Source of the DNA: Christensenella tenuis
Lineage (GTDB): Bacteria; Bacillota; Clostridia; Christensenellales; Christensenellaceae
Reading direction: 5' to 3'
Assembly (NCBI RefSeq): GCF_014287795.1
Contig: NZ_JACOON010000003.1
Coordinates: 1 to 64,000 of the forward strand
DNA length: 64,000 nt
The translations under genes and the position numbers were made by a program. A model generated the notes under the pieces. That model was not told where the DNA came from and searched no databases. It saw only the letters and a list, made by a program, of their open reading frames with translations. Each line of letters starts with the position of its first letter. Position 1 is the first letter of the stretch. Shown in pieces: positions 1 to 8,358 of the stretch.

Positions 1-58
1 TTCGTTCTTGGTACTGTATTGATTTTTCAAGGTTCGCCGCGTTTTTTGCGGCTTATTT

Positions 59-87
59 ATAATACCAAACTCCCTCCCCTGTGTCAA
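59..87 (-). promoter_or_regulatory. Consensus sigma-A promoter reading out of the left edge
   Basis: On the minus strand a perfect TTGACA (87-82) and TATTAT (64-59) are separated by exactly 17 bases. Just downstream lie a GCCGC/GCGGC hairpin (36-51) and the string AACCTTGAAAAATCAAT (about 34-18). AACCTTGAAAA-type strings are common in rRNA leaders and spacers of Firmicutes, so the promoter may drive an rRNA operon starting beyond position 1. The boxes are seen; the rRNA link is inference. Confidence 0.6.
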
Positions 88-341
88 CTCCTTTTTTTAG
101 TTTTTTTTTGTCTTTTTTTTAAATGGCTTTTTTATGCATTCCAAAGCAGGCCAGAAATTGATTTTTCCATGCGTTTAAAGCCAAGTTTCTATTTATTTAC
201 TTAAACAATGCCGCAGCTCCATCAGGGCTGCCTATCAGTATCCAGTTTTTCATCGTTTTATTTTCTTATCAATTATCTTTTTTGCCTTTGCCTCCATCTT
301 ATCTTCAAATACTTTTATATATTGCAACCAAATATCTTACT
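88..341. other. AT-rich intergenic stretch without a gene
   Basis: This stretch is rich in T runs. I see no open frame with a ribosome site and no convincing RNA. It separates the outward promoter at 59-87 from the structured element at 342-540. Confidence 0.5.
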
Positions 342-540
342 ATCCAGCACCTAAAGACGCTGGATTTTCACTTGCGTTCAAGCTTCTTAGGCCTTTGCCG
401 CTCCTGAAAGAGCGTTCGTATTACCAGCTTACCCCCTAACGGGGCCCTCGTACCCCTTTACGTTCAATTTATTCAAGGCTATATCACGCTTTTCCTGCTC
501 TACTCGGACGCTTTGTATCCTCAACAGGCTAAAGCCCTAG
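342..540 (-). ncRNA. Omega-RNA / right-end relic of an IS200/IS605-type element, no tnpB
   Basis: Read on the minus strand, the stretch has many short hairpins and ends in GTGAAAATCCAGC followed by a terminal hairpin (ATCCAGC, 10-base loop with CTTTAG, GCTGGAT; 365-342). Strings such as GTACGAGGG, AATACGAACG and GTGAAAATCCA followed by a CTTTAG-loop hairpin are, from memory, typical of the 3' ends of Firmicutes TnpB elements, where the right end also encodes the guide RNA. No tnpB or tnpA reading frame adjoins: a terminator stands directly upstream. It could instead be another structured RNA class; a covariance-model search would decide. Confidence 0.5.
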
Positions 541-543
541 TCG

Positions 544-580
544 AAAAAGTATCCCGCGTTGCGGCGGGATACTTTTTTCG
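544..580 (-). terminator. Rho-independent terminator, possibly bidirectional
   Basis: AGTATCCCGC and GCGGGATACT flank a short loop, with A runs on one side and T runs on the other. It lies just after the DUF4214 gene that ends at 635 and can stop transcription on either strand. Confidence 0.8.
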
Positions 581-634
581 ATACGCTTAGCCTGCCGTTT
601 TGGCAGCCTCCTCTTTTTTCTATTTTTTATAGAA

Positions 635-2097
635 TTACATACTACCTCTCACAATTCCATAAGACGCACATACCTTGCTGTATTCAGCGGAGTTTATGAA
701 TGTTGCCAATACATTTCGCCTGCTTACTCCTCGATTCATTTGATTTATCCAATACGATTTTCCGGTTGCATCGGACTTACGTCCAAACATCGCCTGATAC
801 ATCACATCCAAATATGCACTGTTGCTCAGGTTCTTACCTGTAAATTCTTTGCTGTTTAAGAAATTAGCTGCCGCGCTTGCACCTGTCAGGCTTTTATTAA
901 TCAAGCCGGCGGTCCAGAAATTCAAGCCGGCTGCATCCCCCTTACGCCCGAGGCACAAAGTATACATACGGTTTACAAATGCTGTGATATTCGCATTCTT
1001 ATCTCTCGCCTCATTACTTGCGTAACTGCCTGCAGTGATCCCGTAATTTAAGCAAAGAGTACGATATTCCTTTGAATTAATAAGACCGGCACAGCTTTCC
1101 GGCTGCATCCTTTATCCAGCAATCCTTGCCAATATGCCTTTCCGCTCGGATCGGCAGATCGCCCGAAGACAGCCTTATATAGTGCTTCGATAAAAGCACT
1201 ATCGCTTAAATTTTTCTTATTCATTTCCGTACTGAAAAAAAAGCTGTAGGCCAGATCGACTCCTGTATTTTTTCCTTTAACGAGATTCTTCGTCCAAAAA
1301 GCAAGACCATCGTTGTCGGGATTGCGGCCTAAAACGGTTTGGTACATTCTCGTCACAAACGACTTAATTGCCGTGGGCTCAAGCAAAGTTATATAGCTAT
1401 GTGCCGTATACATCAAAGTCCCGCTGAAATCCAAGCCGGTTGTAACAACCGCAACCATTTCGTAGCTACCCGGTGCATAGCCTGATGTATCCCAATCACC
1501 GTAATAGGTTTGCGTACCGCTCACTTTAATAAAATTGTTTCCTGTAACGATATCATATAAGTTGCCATCCTTATAAACAATGATCCCGTAATACCATCCA
1601 TAACAATCATACATTTCAGCTTCCGTATAGATGTCGGCCCCTGTATAATATGTTTTCCCGCTAAGTGGTTGATTCACGATCAGATGATAGTCCTGCGCCG
1701 CCATTGACTGCTCATCTGCCTTTGTCTGGTCATAGGCCACTTGGAGGGCTTCAGCGTCAACATTCACAAACTTTTCCGCTGGCTGGAAGCCATCCTTCAT
1801 ATCCCCGTTAGGTCCGTCCACCCGTTCTTCTATTTCGGCGCTGGGTAACGTTTCTAAAACTTCGTGCTGCTCCACTTCCGCATCCGGGGTTGGTTCGGCG
1901 CTTGGTGCAACGCTTGGTTCCATACTCGGCTCGGCACTACTGCTTGGCTCAGCGTCAACATTCTCGCCCGATGTCTCCGCCGTTGCCTCTGTTATTGCCG
2001 CGGAAGATTCTGCCTCCGTCATCGGTGCTTCCGCCGCGAAAGCAACCGAACTTACCAGCATCAGTGCTACTACGATAAATGCAACAATCTTTTTCAT
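635..2097 (-). pseudogene. DUF4214 surface protein, frameshifted
   Basis: The gene starts at 2097 with a clear signal peptide (MKKIVAFIVVALMLVSSVAF, then Ala-Ala). It continues with a Ser/Pro/Glu-rich acidic linker (about residues 28-100), a Tyr-rich module of unknown family (about 135-240) and DUF4214 repeats (motifs GR.PD..G..FW and GKAYWQGLLDKGCSRK). The frame breaks at about 1085-1105, directly after DKGCSRK, and resumes in another frame at 1108 as CAGLINSKEYRTLC, which runs to 635 with two more DUF4214 units. Comparison with the paralogue at 14605-16437, where three residues separate SRK from AG, suggests loss of about four bases. An assembly error, true decay or phase variation are all possible. 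Intact length would be near 487 residues; the protein is presumably exported. Confidence 0.8.
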
Positions 2098-2186
2098 AAA
2101 ACAATCCCCTCTCTTTTTTATATAGAACCTACTTTTCTGCTTCTTTTAGTATAGCACAGCCTGATTATTTTACAATTAAGAATACT

Positions 2187-3080
2187 TTAAATCCGATCAA
2201 AAAAACTGAGTTGCCCTACCCTTGGTTTTGTTTCTTTATATGCTGCAATGATATCCCGCATTCGAAAGATCAGGCCGTATGTTTTGCATTCCACTTGAAA
2301 CAAGCTGCGCAGTTTCTTTGTCTGCGGGGAACCGCAGAAATAGTTGCTTCGGAATACATTGCGGTACTTTTGGCTGAGTCCGGGAAAGTGTCTATCCAGC
2401 TTTTTATAATAATAATCCCTCTGATTCTGGCGGAGCGTTACGCCGAACATAGGAAAGATAAAGCGCGCCCCGTTTTCATGCGCGAGCCGGACCATCGCTG
2501 TCACGTTTTCTTCCGTATCTGTAATATAAGGAAGCATAGGGGTAAACAATACGCCTGTAAAGATCCCTGCGCGGCTCAGTTCCCGGATTGCCCGGAAGCG
2601 CTCCGATGAGGCCGGTGCGTGCGGTTCAATGACCTTTGACAAAGAATCGTCTGCACTCGTAATCGTGATCTTAACATTGGCGCAGCTTTTCCGGGATATC
2701 TGTTCAATCAGGTCGATATCCCGCAGCACAAGCGTACTTTTGGTATCGAGCGCCAGGCCAAAGCCGTACTGGTCCAACAACTTAAGCGCACCGCGCGTCA
2801 CTTTCATTTCCTTTTCGAATGGATTGTAGGTGTCAGACATCGCCCCCACCCCCACAACGCCTTTCCTCTTCTTTTTTTGCAGCTCGCCTTCCAGAATCTG
2901 CAGCGCGTTTCTCTTCAGCCGAACCCGGCCGAAGTCTTCTACGCCATAGCATTCGCTCCTGCTGTCGCAATAAATACAACCATGGCAGCATCCCCGGTAT
3001 AGATTCATATTATAGTCATTGCCAAACCATGAGTCGTCTTTGGGCCGGGCAAGAATCGTCTTCGCAGATACAAGCTCCAT
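2187..3080 (-). CDS. SPL-like radical SAM protein (spore photoproduct lyase family)
   Basis: A 297-residue protein with the radical SAM motif as CCHGCIYC near residue 32, giving C-x3-C-x2-C that binds a 4Fe-4S cluster and S-adenosylmethionine. The N-terminal ILARPKDDSWFGNDYNMNLYRGC block and the following GMSDTYNPFE-like block (here GAMSDTYNPFE) are typical of the SplB/Rv2578c-like family rather than of the sporulation lyase itself. The family is linked to DNA repair, but the substrate of this branch is not established. It starts one base after the GNAT-YoaP gene stops, so it is the last gene of a co-transcribed group that also holds a Fpg/Nei-like protein. Confidence 0.8.
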   Translation of the reverse strand: MELVSAKTILARPKDDSWFGNDYNMNLYRGCCHGCIYCDSRSECYGVEDFGRVRLKRNALQILEGELQKKKRKGVVGVGAMSDTYNPFEKEMKVTRGALKLLDQYGFGLALDTKSTLVLRDIDLIEQISRKSCANVKITITSADDSLSKVIEPHAPASSERFRAIRELSRAGIFTGVLFTPMLPYITDTEENVTAMVRLAHENGARFIFPMFGVTLRQNQRDYYYKKLDRHFPGLSQKYRNVFRSNYFCGSPQTKKLRSLFQVECKTYGLIFRMRDIIAAYKETKPRVGQLSFFDRI

Positions 3081-3081
3081 A

Positions 3082-3834
3082 TCAGAAACCCTTTTCCTCT
3101 AAAAAACCGATGAATTTTTTGCCGCTGAAAATTTCATTGGTCACAAATATTCCATTATAATAAACTGAAAACGTTGTGAATGGGGACGGCGCATCCTGCG
3201 CTTCTTCCTTAGTATTGATCTTTTGGAAGCAAACGGATGCTTTTCGTTCCTCTGCAATTTTTTCTAGCAACGGAATATATTTCGCGGTCCACGGGCAATG
3301 ATCCGTATAACAAACTGTGACACCTTGCTGCGCAGCAGTCCCTCTTTTGGCATTTTCCCGGAATTTAGGAATATCTGCATTTTCATCAAACGGCAGGTGC
3401 AGGAGTTCAAAAAAAGGCGGCGCGATATCCGCCGTTCGGAACCCACCCTTTTTGTAGAATGCTGGATCGGAGAGAAACGGCCGCTTTTTATCGGCAGAAA
3501 TTGCCACCAGTCCCTTTTTCCCCATTTTCGCCGCCGTTTCACTGCACAGCTTAAGCAGAGCAGTCCCATATCCTTTTTTCGCGAGTGAACCGGCAACCCA
3601 GAAGCAATCGATAAACAGATAGCCGTCTGCGTGAATCGGCGCCCATGCGTTTTCCGCTGGAACAAATTCAATCAATGCTTTTCCCTGCGCGTTTGCCTTC
3701 CAGAATTGGTATCCGTCGGGAAAACACCTCTTCATCCATTCCTTTTTCGCCTGTGCACTTTTTTTATCCGAAATTGCGCAGCATACATGCTCCCTGTCAA
3801 TCGTATCTCCGTTTACCTCTATTAGATTTTCCAC
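3082..3834 (-). CDS. GNAT acetyltransferase with YoaP-like C-terminal domain
   Basis: The 250-residue protein has an N-terminal GNAT fold: the stretch VAGSLAKKGYGTALLKLCSE (about residues 81-100) corresponds to the acetyl-CoA-binding loop. The C-terminal half (about 175-250) holds a CYTDHCPWT motif, a thioredoxin-like CxxxC arrangement found in YoaP proteins. The ending FFGKK-like FSGKKFIGFLEEKGF is also typical. The substrate is unknown. It abuts the GyrI-like gene upstream (one base apart) and the radical SAM gene downstream, so the three appear to be one transcription unit. Confidence 0.75.
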   Translation of the reverse strand: MENLIEVNGDTIDREHVCCAISDKKSAQAKKEWMKRCFPDGYQFWKANAQGKALIEFVPAENAWAPIHADGYLFIDCFWVAGSLAKKGYGTALLKLCSETAAKMGKKGLVAISADKKRPFLSDPAFYKKGGFRTADIAPPFFELLHLPFDENADIPKFRENAKRGTAAQQGVTVCYTDHCPWTAKYIPLLEKIAEERKASVCFQKINTKEEAQDAPSPFTTFSVYYNGIFVTNEIFSGKKFIGFLEEKGF

Positions 3835-4287
3835 CTATTCCTCCACTCCGATATAAACGTGTATTTCCTCAGGCTGTCCGTCCTTCCCGGGGAGATATTC
3901 CTCAAAGTCGCTGATATACGTCCTTTTCAGCGGCATGTTCCATACCGCGTTCCAGATTTCTCCAAGCCCCTTTTCCGGATCTTTTGTCACAAATTTCGCA
4001 TATCTCCCGGCACGAATCTTTTTCACTGTGAATACAGGCATCCCACTTCCATCCGTCTCGCATCCCGCAAGATAGGAATATGGTTTCGTAAAATCGCCTT
4101 CATAATCGGTATACAGGCCAATGTACTTTGTATTCACCCGCCCACGAATCATCTCTTCTTTACCGCTCCCAAAGAAATCATCCCACAACGGAAAAATATC
4201 GCGCATTGCTTTTCCGTCTTTGTTTTCCGTCTTGATCCCAATTCCTTCGACAGTTTTCCCACCAATATTTACCACTTCATAGTCCAT
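3835..4287 (-). CDS. GyrI-like / AraC effector-binding domain protein
   Basis: About 150 residues from the chosen ATG at 4287 (MDYEVVNIGG). An AGGAA lies 11 bases upstream; a longer frame from 4341 would swallow the operator and lacks a ribosome site. The sequence fits the small-molecule-binding GyrI-like fold: opening beta strand plus KTVEGIGIKT, then YIGLYTDYEGDFTKPYSYLAG, and a C-terminal EIHVYIGVEE. Stand-alone copies act as ligand sensors or xenobiotic binders and often sit beside YafY-type regulators, as here. Its promoter region carries the dyad at 4346-4360, so it is probably controlled by the adjacent regulator. Confidence 0.75.
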   Translation of the reverse strand: MDYEVVNIGGKTVEGIGIKTENKDGKAMRDIFPLWDDFFGSGKEEMIRGRVNTKYIGLYTDYEGDFTKPYSYLAGCETDGSGMPVFTVKKIRAGRYAKFVTKDPEKGLGEIWNAVWNMPLKRTYISDFEEYLPGKDGQPEEIHVYIGVEE

Positions 4288-4345
4288 GTCTGTTTTGCTT
4301 CCTTTCCCATTCATTCCTGATAAGACCAGCATAACAGGCATAATA

Positions 4346-4360
4346 TGACACTATATGTCA
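4346..4360. promoter_or_regulatory. Candidate YafY operator, site 1 (TGACA-N5-TGTCA)
   Basis: A perfect inverted repeat TGACA-CTATA-TGTCA lies between the YafY/WYL regulator gene and the GyrI-like gene. The same GACA-N5-TGTC core occurs in front of the Nei-like gene at 6138-6150. Position and sharing suggest an operator; no binding data can be seen. Confidence 0.55.
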
Positions 4361-4361
4361 G

Positions 4362-5255
4362 TTAGTTATAATTTCCGAGCATTTCTTGAAGCCGGCCGGC
4401 AATAACCTTACGAATGCGTTCCGGATAAACAACTGAAGCAAACGGACCGAAGGAAAGAAGATAGCCATAAAGCCATTCATCTTCCGGCGCGTTCATCTCC
4501 ACCACAAACCCATTTTCTGTTTTTTGAATACTCTGCTCTTCAAATTCGTCATAGACCCGGTATGTCATCTGCGATCCAATGTGCAGTATAACTTTTACGC
4601 ATTCCTGACCGCCGCCTTTTTCTATTTCCCGCGGCAGTGCATCCATCCCGCGCTGGAAAGATTCTCCTGTCAATTCCGGCATCTTGATACGCGATATACG
4701 GAATGTCCGGTAATCCCCACGATTCCGGCAGAATCCTTGCACGTACCACGCCCGGCTTTTATAGAGCAGTCGAAGCGGCTCCACCAGCCTCCGTTCCTGT
4801 TTTCCGTTTGCCCCGAAATAATTGAATGTAACTGCTTCTTTTTTCAGTACAGCTTCCTTCAAGAGCAAAAATTTTTCTTTTTCAGTTGTCCCCCAAGCGG
4901 AAAAGTCCACCTCGATCCATCCGGTATCTTTTTGCTGGAATACCGCGCTTAATTTAGAAAGAACCTCCTCTGTTTCTGGATATTGTGCTGCACGCAAACT
5001 TTGCAATCCCATCAGAATCCTGTCTTGTTCCTCTCCCGAAAGCAGCGAATTTTGCAGGATAAATCCCTCCATTAAGGAAATACCCCCTCCTTTTCCTTTT
5101 TCCGTGTAAACCGGGATCCCCGCAAGACTTAAAGCATCGATATCACGATAAATTGTACGCACGGAAACTTCGAAGCGTTCCGCAAGCTCCTTTGCCGTTA
5201 CCTTGCGCTTATCTAAAAGAACATAAATGATTTCAAATAAACGGTTATTTCGCAT
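4362..5255 (-). CDS. YafY-type transcriptional regulator (HTH_11 + WYL)
   Basis: The 297-residue protein begins with a DeoR-like winged helix: KVTAKELAERFEVSVRTIYRDIDALSLAGIP is the recognition helix region (about residues 17-47). It is followed by a WYL domain whose core reads LYKSRAWYVQGFCRNRGDYRTFRISRI (about 165-191). WYL domains bind ligands, and some respond to single-stranded DNA or nucleotides. It starts one base after the stop of the Nei-like gene, so the two are co-transcribed. A GACA-N5-TGTC dyad in front of this pair and another in front of the next gene suggest autoregulation. Confidence 0.88.
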   Translation of the reverse strand: MRNNRLFEIIYVLLDKRKVTAKELAERFEVSVRTIYRDIDALSLAGIPVYTEKGKGGGISLMEGFILQNSLLSGEEQDRILMGLQSLRAAQYPETEEVLSKLSAVFQQKDTGWIEVDFSAWGTTEKEKFLLLKEAVLKKEAVTFNYFGANGKQERRLVEPLRLLYKSRAWYVQGFCRNRGDYRTFRISRIKMPELTGESFQRGMDALPREIEKGGGQECVKVILHIGSQMTYRVYDEFEEQSIQKTENGFVVEMNAPEDEWLYGYLLSFGPFASVVYPERIRKVIAGRLQEMLGNYN

Positions 5256-5256
5256 T

Positions 5257-6084
5257 TCAGATTTTCTGGCAGATCGGGCAATAATAAATACTGCCCCCTA
5301 AATAGGCTTCTTTCCTGATTTCGCCGCCGCACTCCGGGCAAACCATGGCGGTATTATTTTTGCTGAGAATCGTCCTATATCCGCCCGGCTTTCCATACAA
5401 GTCTTTTTCCGTATCTCGGCCGCCTTTTTCCGCCATGTCTCGGAGCACATTTTTAACGGCCATATAAAGCTCCGCGATTTCCCGTCCGGTGAAATCTCCC
5501 ACTTTTTTCTTCGGATGGATCCTCGCTGTCCATAAGATATCCTGCAACACACCGTTTCCAAGCCCGGGAATCCGCTGCTCCGTCGCCAGGAAGGCCTTCG
5601 CTGAGCTTTTTTTCCGGTCCACATTCCCAAGAAGTGCTTGGAAATAGTCTACATCAAATCCTTCTTCCAGCGGCGATACCTTCTCTCGCGCTGCAAGATA
5701 ATATGGACTATCGTTCGTTCCCGCCCGAAATGCCGTAAGCGCCCCGTACATCTGCACACTTCCCACGAGTGCGCTCCCATCGTCAAACACAAGGTAAAGT
5801 TGATGCTTTTTTGGCTCCGGCTGCCCGGGCGCAAAAAAACGCAGGTTGACCCCATCATTGAAACTGAGCCGCATATTTTCCAGTTCGATCTCAACATATC
5901 CGCCATAGGAGCGGGTCTCTCCCGCTATCTTGCCCCGCAGGAGCATATCGTAGTGTTCCGGTTCTTCGGCAAAGAATGCGAAACGGTGCGGACTTTTCCC
6001 TGCAACAGCGCGCTCGACCCGCTTCCCCCTGATTGCCCCCGTAAGTTGGCGTGCCAGCGTGACGCTTTCCGGCAGCTCGATCAT
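5257..6084 (-). CDS. Fpg/Nei-family protein lacking the catalytic Pro2
   Basis: 275 residues from ATG 6084, which has GGGAGG nine bases upstream. Fpg/Nei glycosylases begin Met-Pro-Glu and use Pro2 as the Schiff-base nucleophile; here the start reads MIELPES, with Ile at position 2. The rest is family-like: a central helix-two-turn-helix region with LATEQRIPGLGNGVLQDILWTARIHP (about 180-205), and a C-terminal zinc finger with paired CxxC (CPECG and CPICQ). It may bind damaged DNA without lyase activity or use another nucleophile. It is the first gene of the regulator-containing operon, with a dyad upstream at 6138-6150. Confidence 0.8.
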   Translation of the reverse strand: MIELPESVTLARQLTGAIRGKRVERAVAGKSPHRFAFFAEEPEHYDMLLRGKIAGETRSYGGYVEIELENMRLSFNDGVNLRFFAPGQPEPKKHQLYLVFDDGSALVGSVQMYGALTAFRAGTNDSPYYLAAREKVSPLEEGFDVDYFQALLGNVDRKKSSAKAFLATEQRIPGLGNGVLQDILWTARIHPKKKVGDFTGREIAELYMAVKNVLRDMAEKGGRDTEKDLYGKPGGYRTILSKNNTAMVCPECGGEIRKEAYLGGSIYYCPICQKI

Positions 6085-6137
6085 TATGTTTCCTCCCACA
6101 ATATATGTTTGATAGCTCAGTGTACCACACAAAAGCG

Positions 6138-6150
6138 GACATCATATGTC
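6138..6150. promoter_or_regulatory. Candidate YafY operator, site 2 (GACA-N5-TGTC)
   Basis: GACA-TCATA-TGTC forms an inverted repeat upstream of the Nei-like gene. It matches the core and spacing of the site at 4346-4360. It lies in the 122-base gap between mnmA and the Nei-like gene, where the promoter of the repair-like operon should be. Confidence 0.55.
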
Positions 6151-6206
6151 ATATTTAAGACGCACGCCATACCCTCAAACAGGATTCAGCCACCGGTCTT
6201 CTCCGC

Positions 6207-7301
6207 CTAAAAAACCACCTCGTCAACTACGCCGCCGCCAAGGCAGGTGTCTTTGTCATACAAAACGCAATACTGCCCCGGCGTGACCGCCCGCTGCTTC
6301 TCCGTAAATTCCACGCGGTACACGCCCTCACCGCGCTTTTCGGCATATGCCTGCTGGTCTGGCTGGCGGTAGCGGACCTTGGCCATGCAATCAAAATTTT
6401 CTTTTTCTTTCCCGCCCGAAATAAAATTCATTCCACTCATAATAAGCGCACGGGAGAAAAGAAGTTCCGACTCTGCGCCCTGCGAAACGTATAAAACGTT
6501 GTGTTCCATATCCTTCCTGACGACAAACCAGCGTTCACCCGTCCCCTCTTTGGATCCGCCGATATCAAGTCCCCGCCTTTGTCCAAGCGTATAATACATC
6601 AGTCCGTCGTGCCTTCCGACAACCTTCCCGTCCAGTGTCTTCATATCGCCCGGATTGGCGGGAAGGTAGGTCTGCAAAAACTGTTTGAATTTTCGTTCCC
6701 CAATGAAGCAGATACCTGTAGAATCTTTTTTCTTAGCCACTGAAAGCCCTGCTTCATCGGCAATGCGCCGCACATCTGCTTTTTGCAGTTCTCCCACCGG
6801 GAACATTGCCCGTTCGATCTGGCTCTGAGACAACATACACAGGAAATAACTCTGGTCTTTCCCTTCATCAAGGCCTTTTTTAAGATAAGTCGTTCCATTT
6901 CGGCGTTCGAGCCGCGCATAATGCCCGGTCGCAAGGAAATCCGCTCCCGCTTTTTTGGCAAAATCGAGGAATGCCGCAAACTTGATCTCTTTGTTGCACA
7001 ATACATCCGGATTTGGGGTCCGTCCACGTTTATATTCCTCCAGGAAATACCGAAACACACGTTCCCAATATTCATGCTCAAAATTAACGGTATAATACGG
7101 GATATCTATTTTTGCGCAGACCGAGCGCACATCGTCATAATCCGCTGCCGCAGGACACTCGGAGTCTTCCGCACTGTCGTCCCAATTTTTCATAAAAACG
7201 CCCACTACATCATAGCCCTGCTCTTTCAAAAGCAGTGCCGACACCGCCGAATCCACGCCGCCGGACATTCCTACAATGACGCGTTTTTTTCTGTTTTCCA
7301 T
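6207..7301 (-). CDS. mnmA: tRNA-specific 2-thiouridylase MnmA
   Basis: The 364-residue enzyme thiolates U34 of tRNA for Lys, Glu and Gln, using ATP and a persulfide relay. Near the N terminus GMSGGVDSAV is the PP-loop that binds ATP. The catalytic cysteines are in NPDVLCNKEIKF (Cys about 102) and GICFIGERKFKQFL. The central TGHYAR and LSQSQIERAMFPVGELQK blocks and the C-terminal beta-barrel (AVTPGQYCVLYD) match MnmA throughout. The length is normal. It is transcribed away from the MBL-fold gene at 7383, and their promoters share the 80-base gap. Confidence 0.96.
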   Translation of the reverse strand: MENRKKRVIVGMSGGVDSAVSALLLKEQGYDVVGVFMKNWDDSAEDSECPAAADYDDVRSVCAKIDIPYYTVNFEHEYWERVFRYFLEEYKRGRTPNPDVLCNKEIKFAAFLDFAKKAGADFLATGHYARLERRNGTTYLKKGLDEGKDQSYFLCMLSQSQIERAMFPVGELQKADVRRIADEAGLSVAKKKDSTGICFIGERKFKQFLQTYLPANPGDMKTLDGKVVGRHDGLMYYTLGQRRGLDIGGSKEGTGERWFVVRKDMEHNVLYVSQGAESELLFSRALIMSGMNFISGGKEKENFDCMAKVRYRQPDQQAYAEKRGEGVYRVEFTEKQRAVTPGQYCVLYDKDTCLGGGVVDEVVF

Positions 7302-7382
7302 AAAATTTTTCTCTCCGGTCTTCTATAATATGCCACCCAATTATAGTATAATCGTTCATAGGAATTATGCAAGGAGGCACAA

Positions 7383-8345
7383 ATGGCCGGAAGACGAAAG
7401 AAAAAGACAGCCGCTGGCGCGCTTATCGCTATTTTATGTATTGCGGGTTTATTGCTCATGTTCGCGCTCGGAACAGACGGTACTTTCCTGGATTCCCTTG
7501 GGGAAATTTTCAGCAGTACCGCGTCCTCTTCTTCGTCGGCGGAAACGGCGGCGAACGTCGCCAAGCTGGTACCGCCGGATAACGATGATTTGCTGCTCTA
7601 TGTGATCGATACCGGGAATTCCGACAGTATGGTGTTCCTGACGCCGGATGGGCATTCCCTATTGATTGACGCGGGCGAAAGTGACGACGCGGACCGTATC
7701 CTCGATACGCTTTCTGCACTTGGAATCGAATCCCTCGATGCTGTGGTAGCCACACATCCGCACGCCGACCATATCGGTTCCATGGCGGCAGTATTAAACA
7801 ATATCCCAGTAGGCACGATTTATATGACCGATTTTACAGCGACAACGAAAACCTATGAAAAAATGCTCGACGCAATCGAAGAAAACAGCATTCCCGCAGT
7901 CAATGTGACGGAGGGATATGCATTCAACCTCGGCGGCATTCGTTTTACGGCCTTAAACCCACAGAACCGCGAGTATAGCGACGCCAACAATTCGAGCATC
8001 GTGCTGCTTGCCGAATACGGCAGTACAAAGTTCCTGTTCGAGGGCGATGCCGAAGAAGAAGCGATTGCGGATATGCTGGCAAACTATTCCGGCCTGATGG
8101 ACGTGGACGTCCTCAAAGTTGGCCATCATGGCTCCCATAATGCCACAACACAGGAATTTCTCAATGTAACGACTCCTTCCTTCGCCATTATCAACTGCGG
8201 CGAAGGTAACGATTATGGGCATCCCCACAAGGAGACCGTCGATATGCTCAATGCAATGGGCATCACAATCCTGCGTACCGATCAAAACAGCGATATTGCC
8301 GTTTTCTCGGATGGGACTGCCATTCGCTATGCGGCAGCGGCTTAA
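7383..8345 (+). CDS. Secreted/anchored MBL-fold hydrolase, ComEC C-terminal type
   Basis: 320 residues with an excellent AAGGAGG seven bases before the ATG. One N-terminal membrane segment (about residues 12-30) anchors it, followed by a Ser-rich linker. The metallo-beta-lactamase domain has THPHADHIG (the HxHxDH metal motif), the later FEGDAEEEA aspartate and VGHHGSHNATT. This pattern matches the stand-alone versions of the ComEC/Rec2 extracellular domain. Such proteins are probable extracytoplasmic hydrolases, possibly nucleases. There are no membrane channel domains, so this is not a DNA uptake ComEC. Confidence 0.85.
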   Translation: MAGRRKKKTAAGALIAILCIAGLLLMFALGTDGTFLDSLGEIFSSTASSSSSAETAANVAKLVPPDNDDLLLYVIDTGNSDSMVFLTPDGHSLLIDAGESDDADRILDTLSALGIESLDAVVATHPHADHIGSMAAVLNNIPVGTIYMTDFTATTKTYEKMLDAIEENSIPAVNVTEGYAFNLGGIRFTALNPQNREYSDANNSSIVLLAEYGSTKFLFEGDAEEEAIADMLANYSGLMDVDVLKVGHHGSHNATTQEFLNVTTPSFAIINCGEGNDYGHPHKETVDMLNAMGITILRTDQNSDIAVFSDGTAIRYAAAA

Positions 8346-8358
8346 AAAAGGGAAATAA

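Noticed and set aside
19..204. Small open frame near the left edge
   Set aside because: It is a T-rich translation of Phe and Leu without a ribosome site and it crosses a consensus promoter on the other strand.
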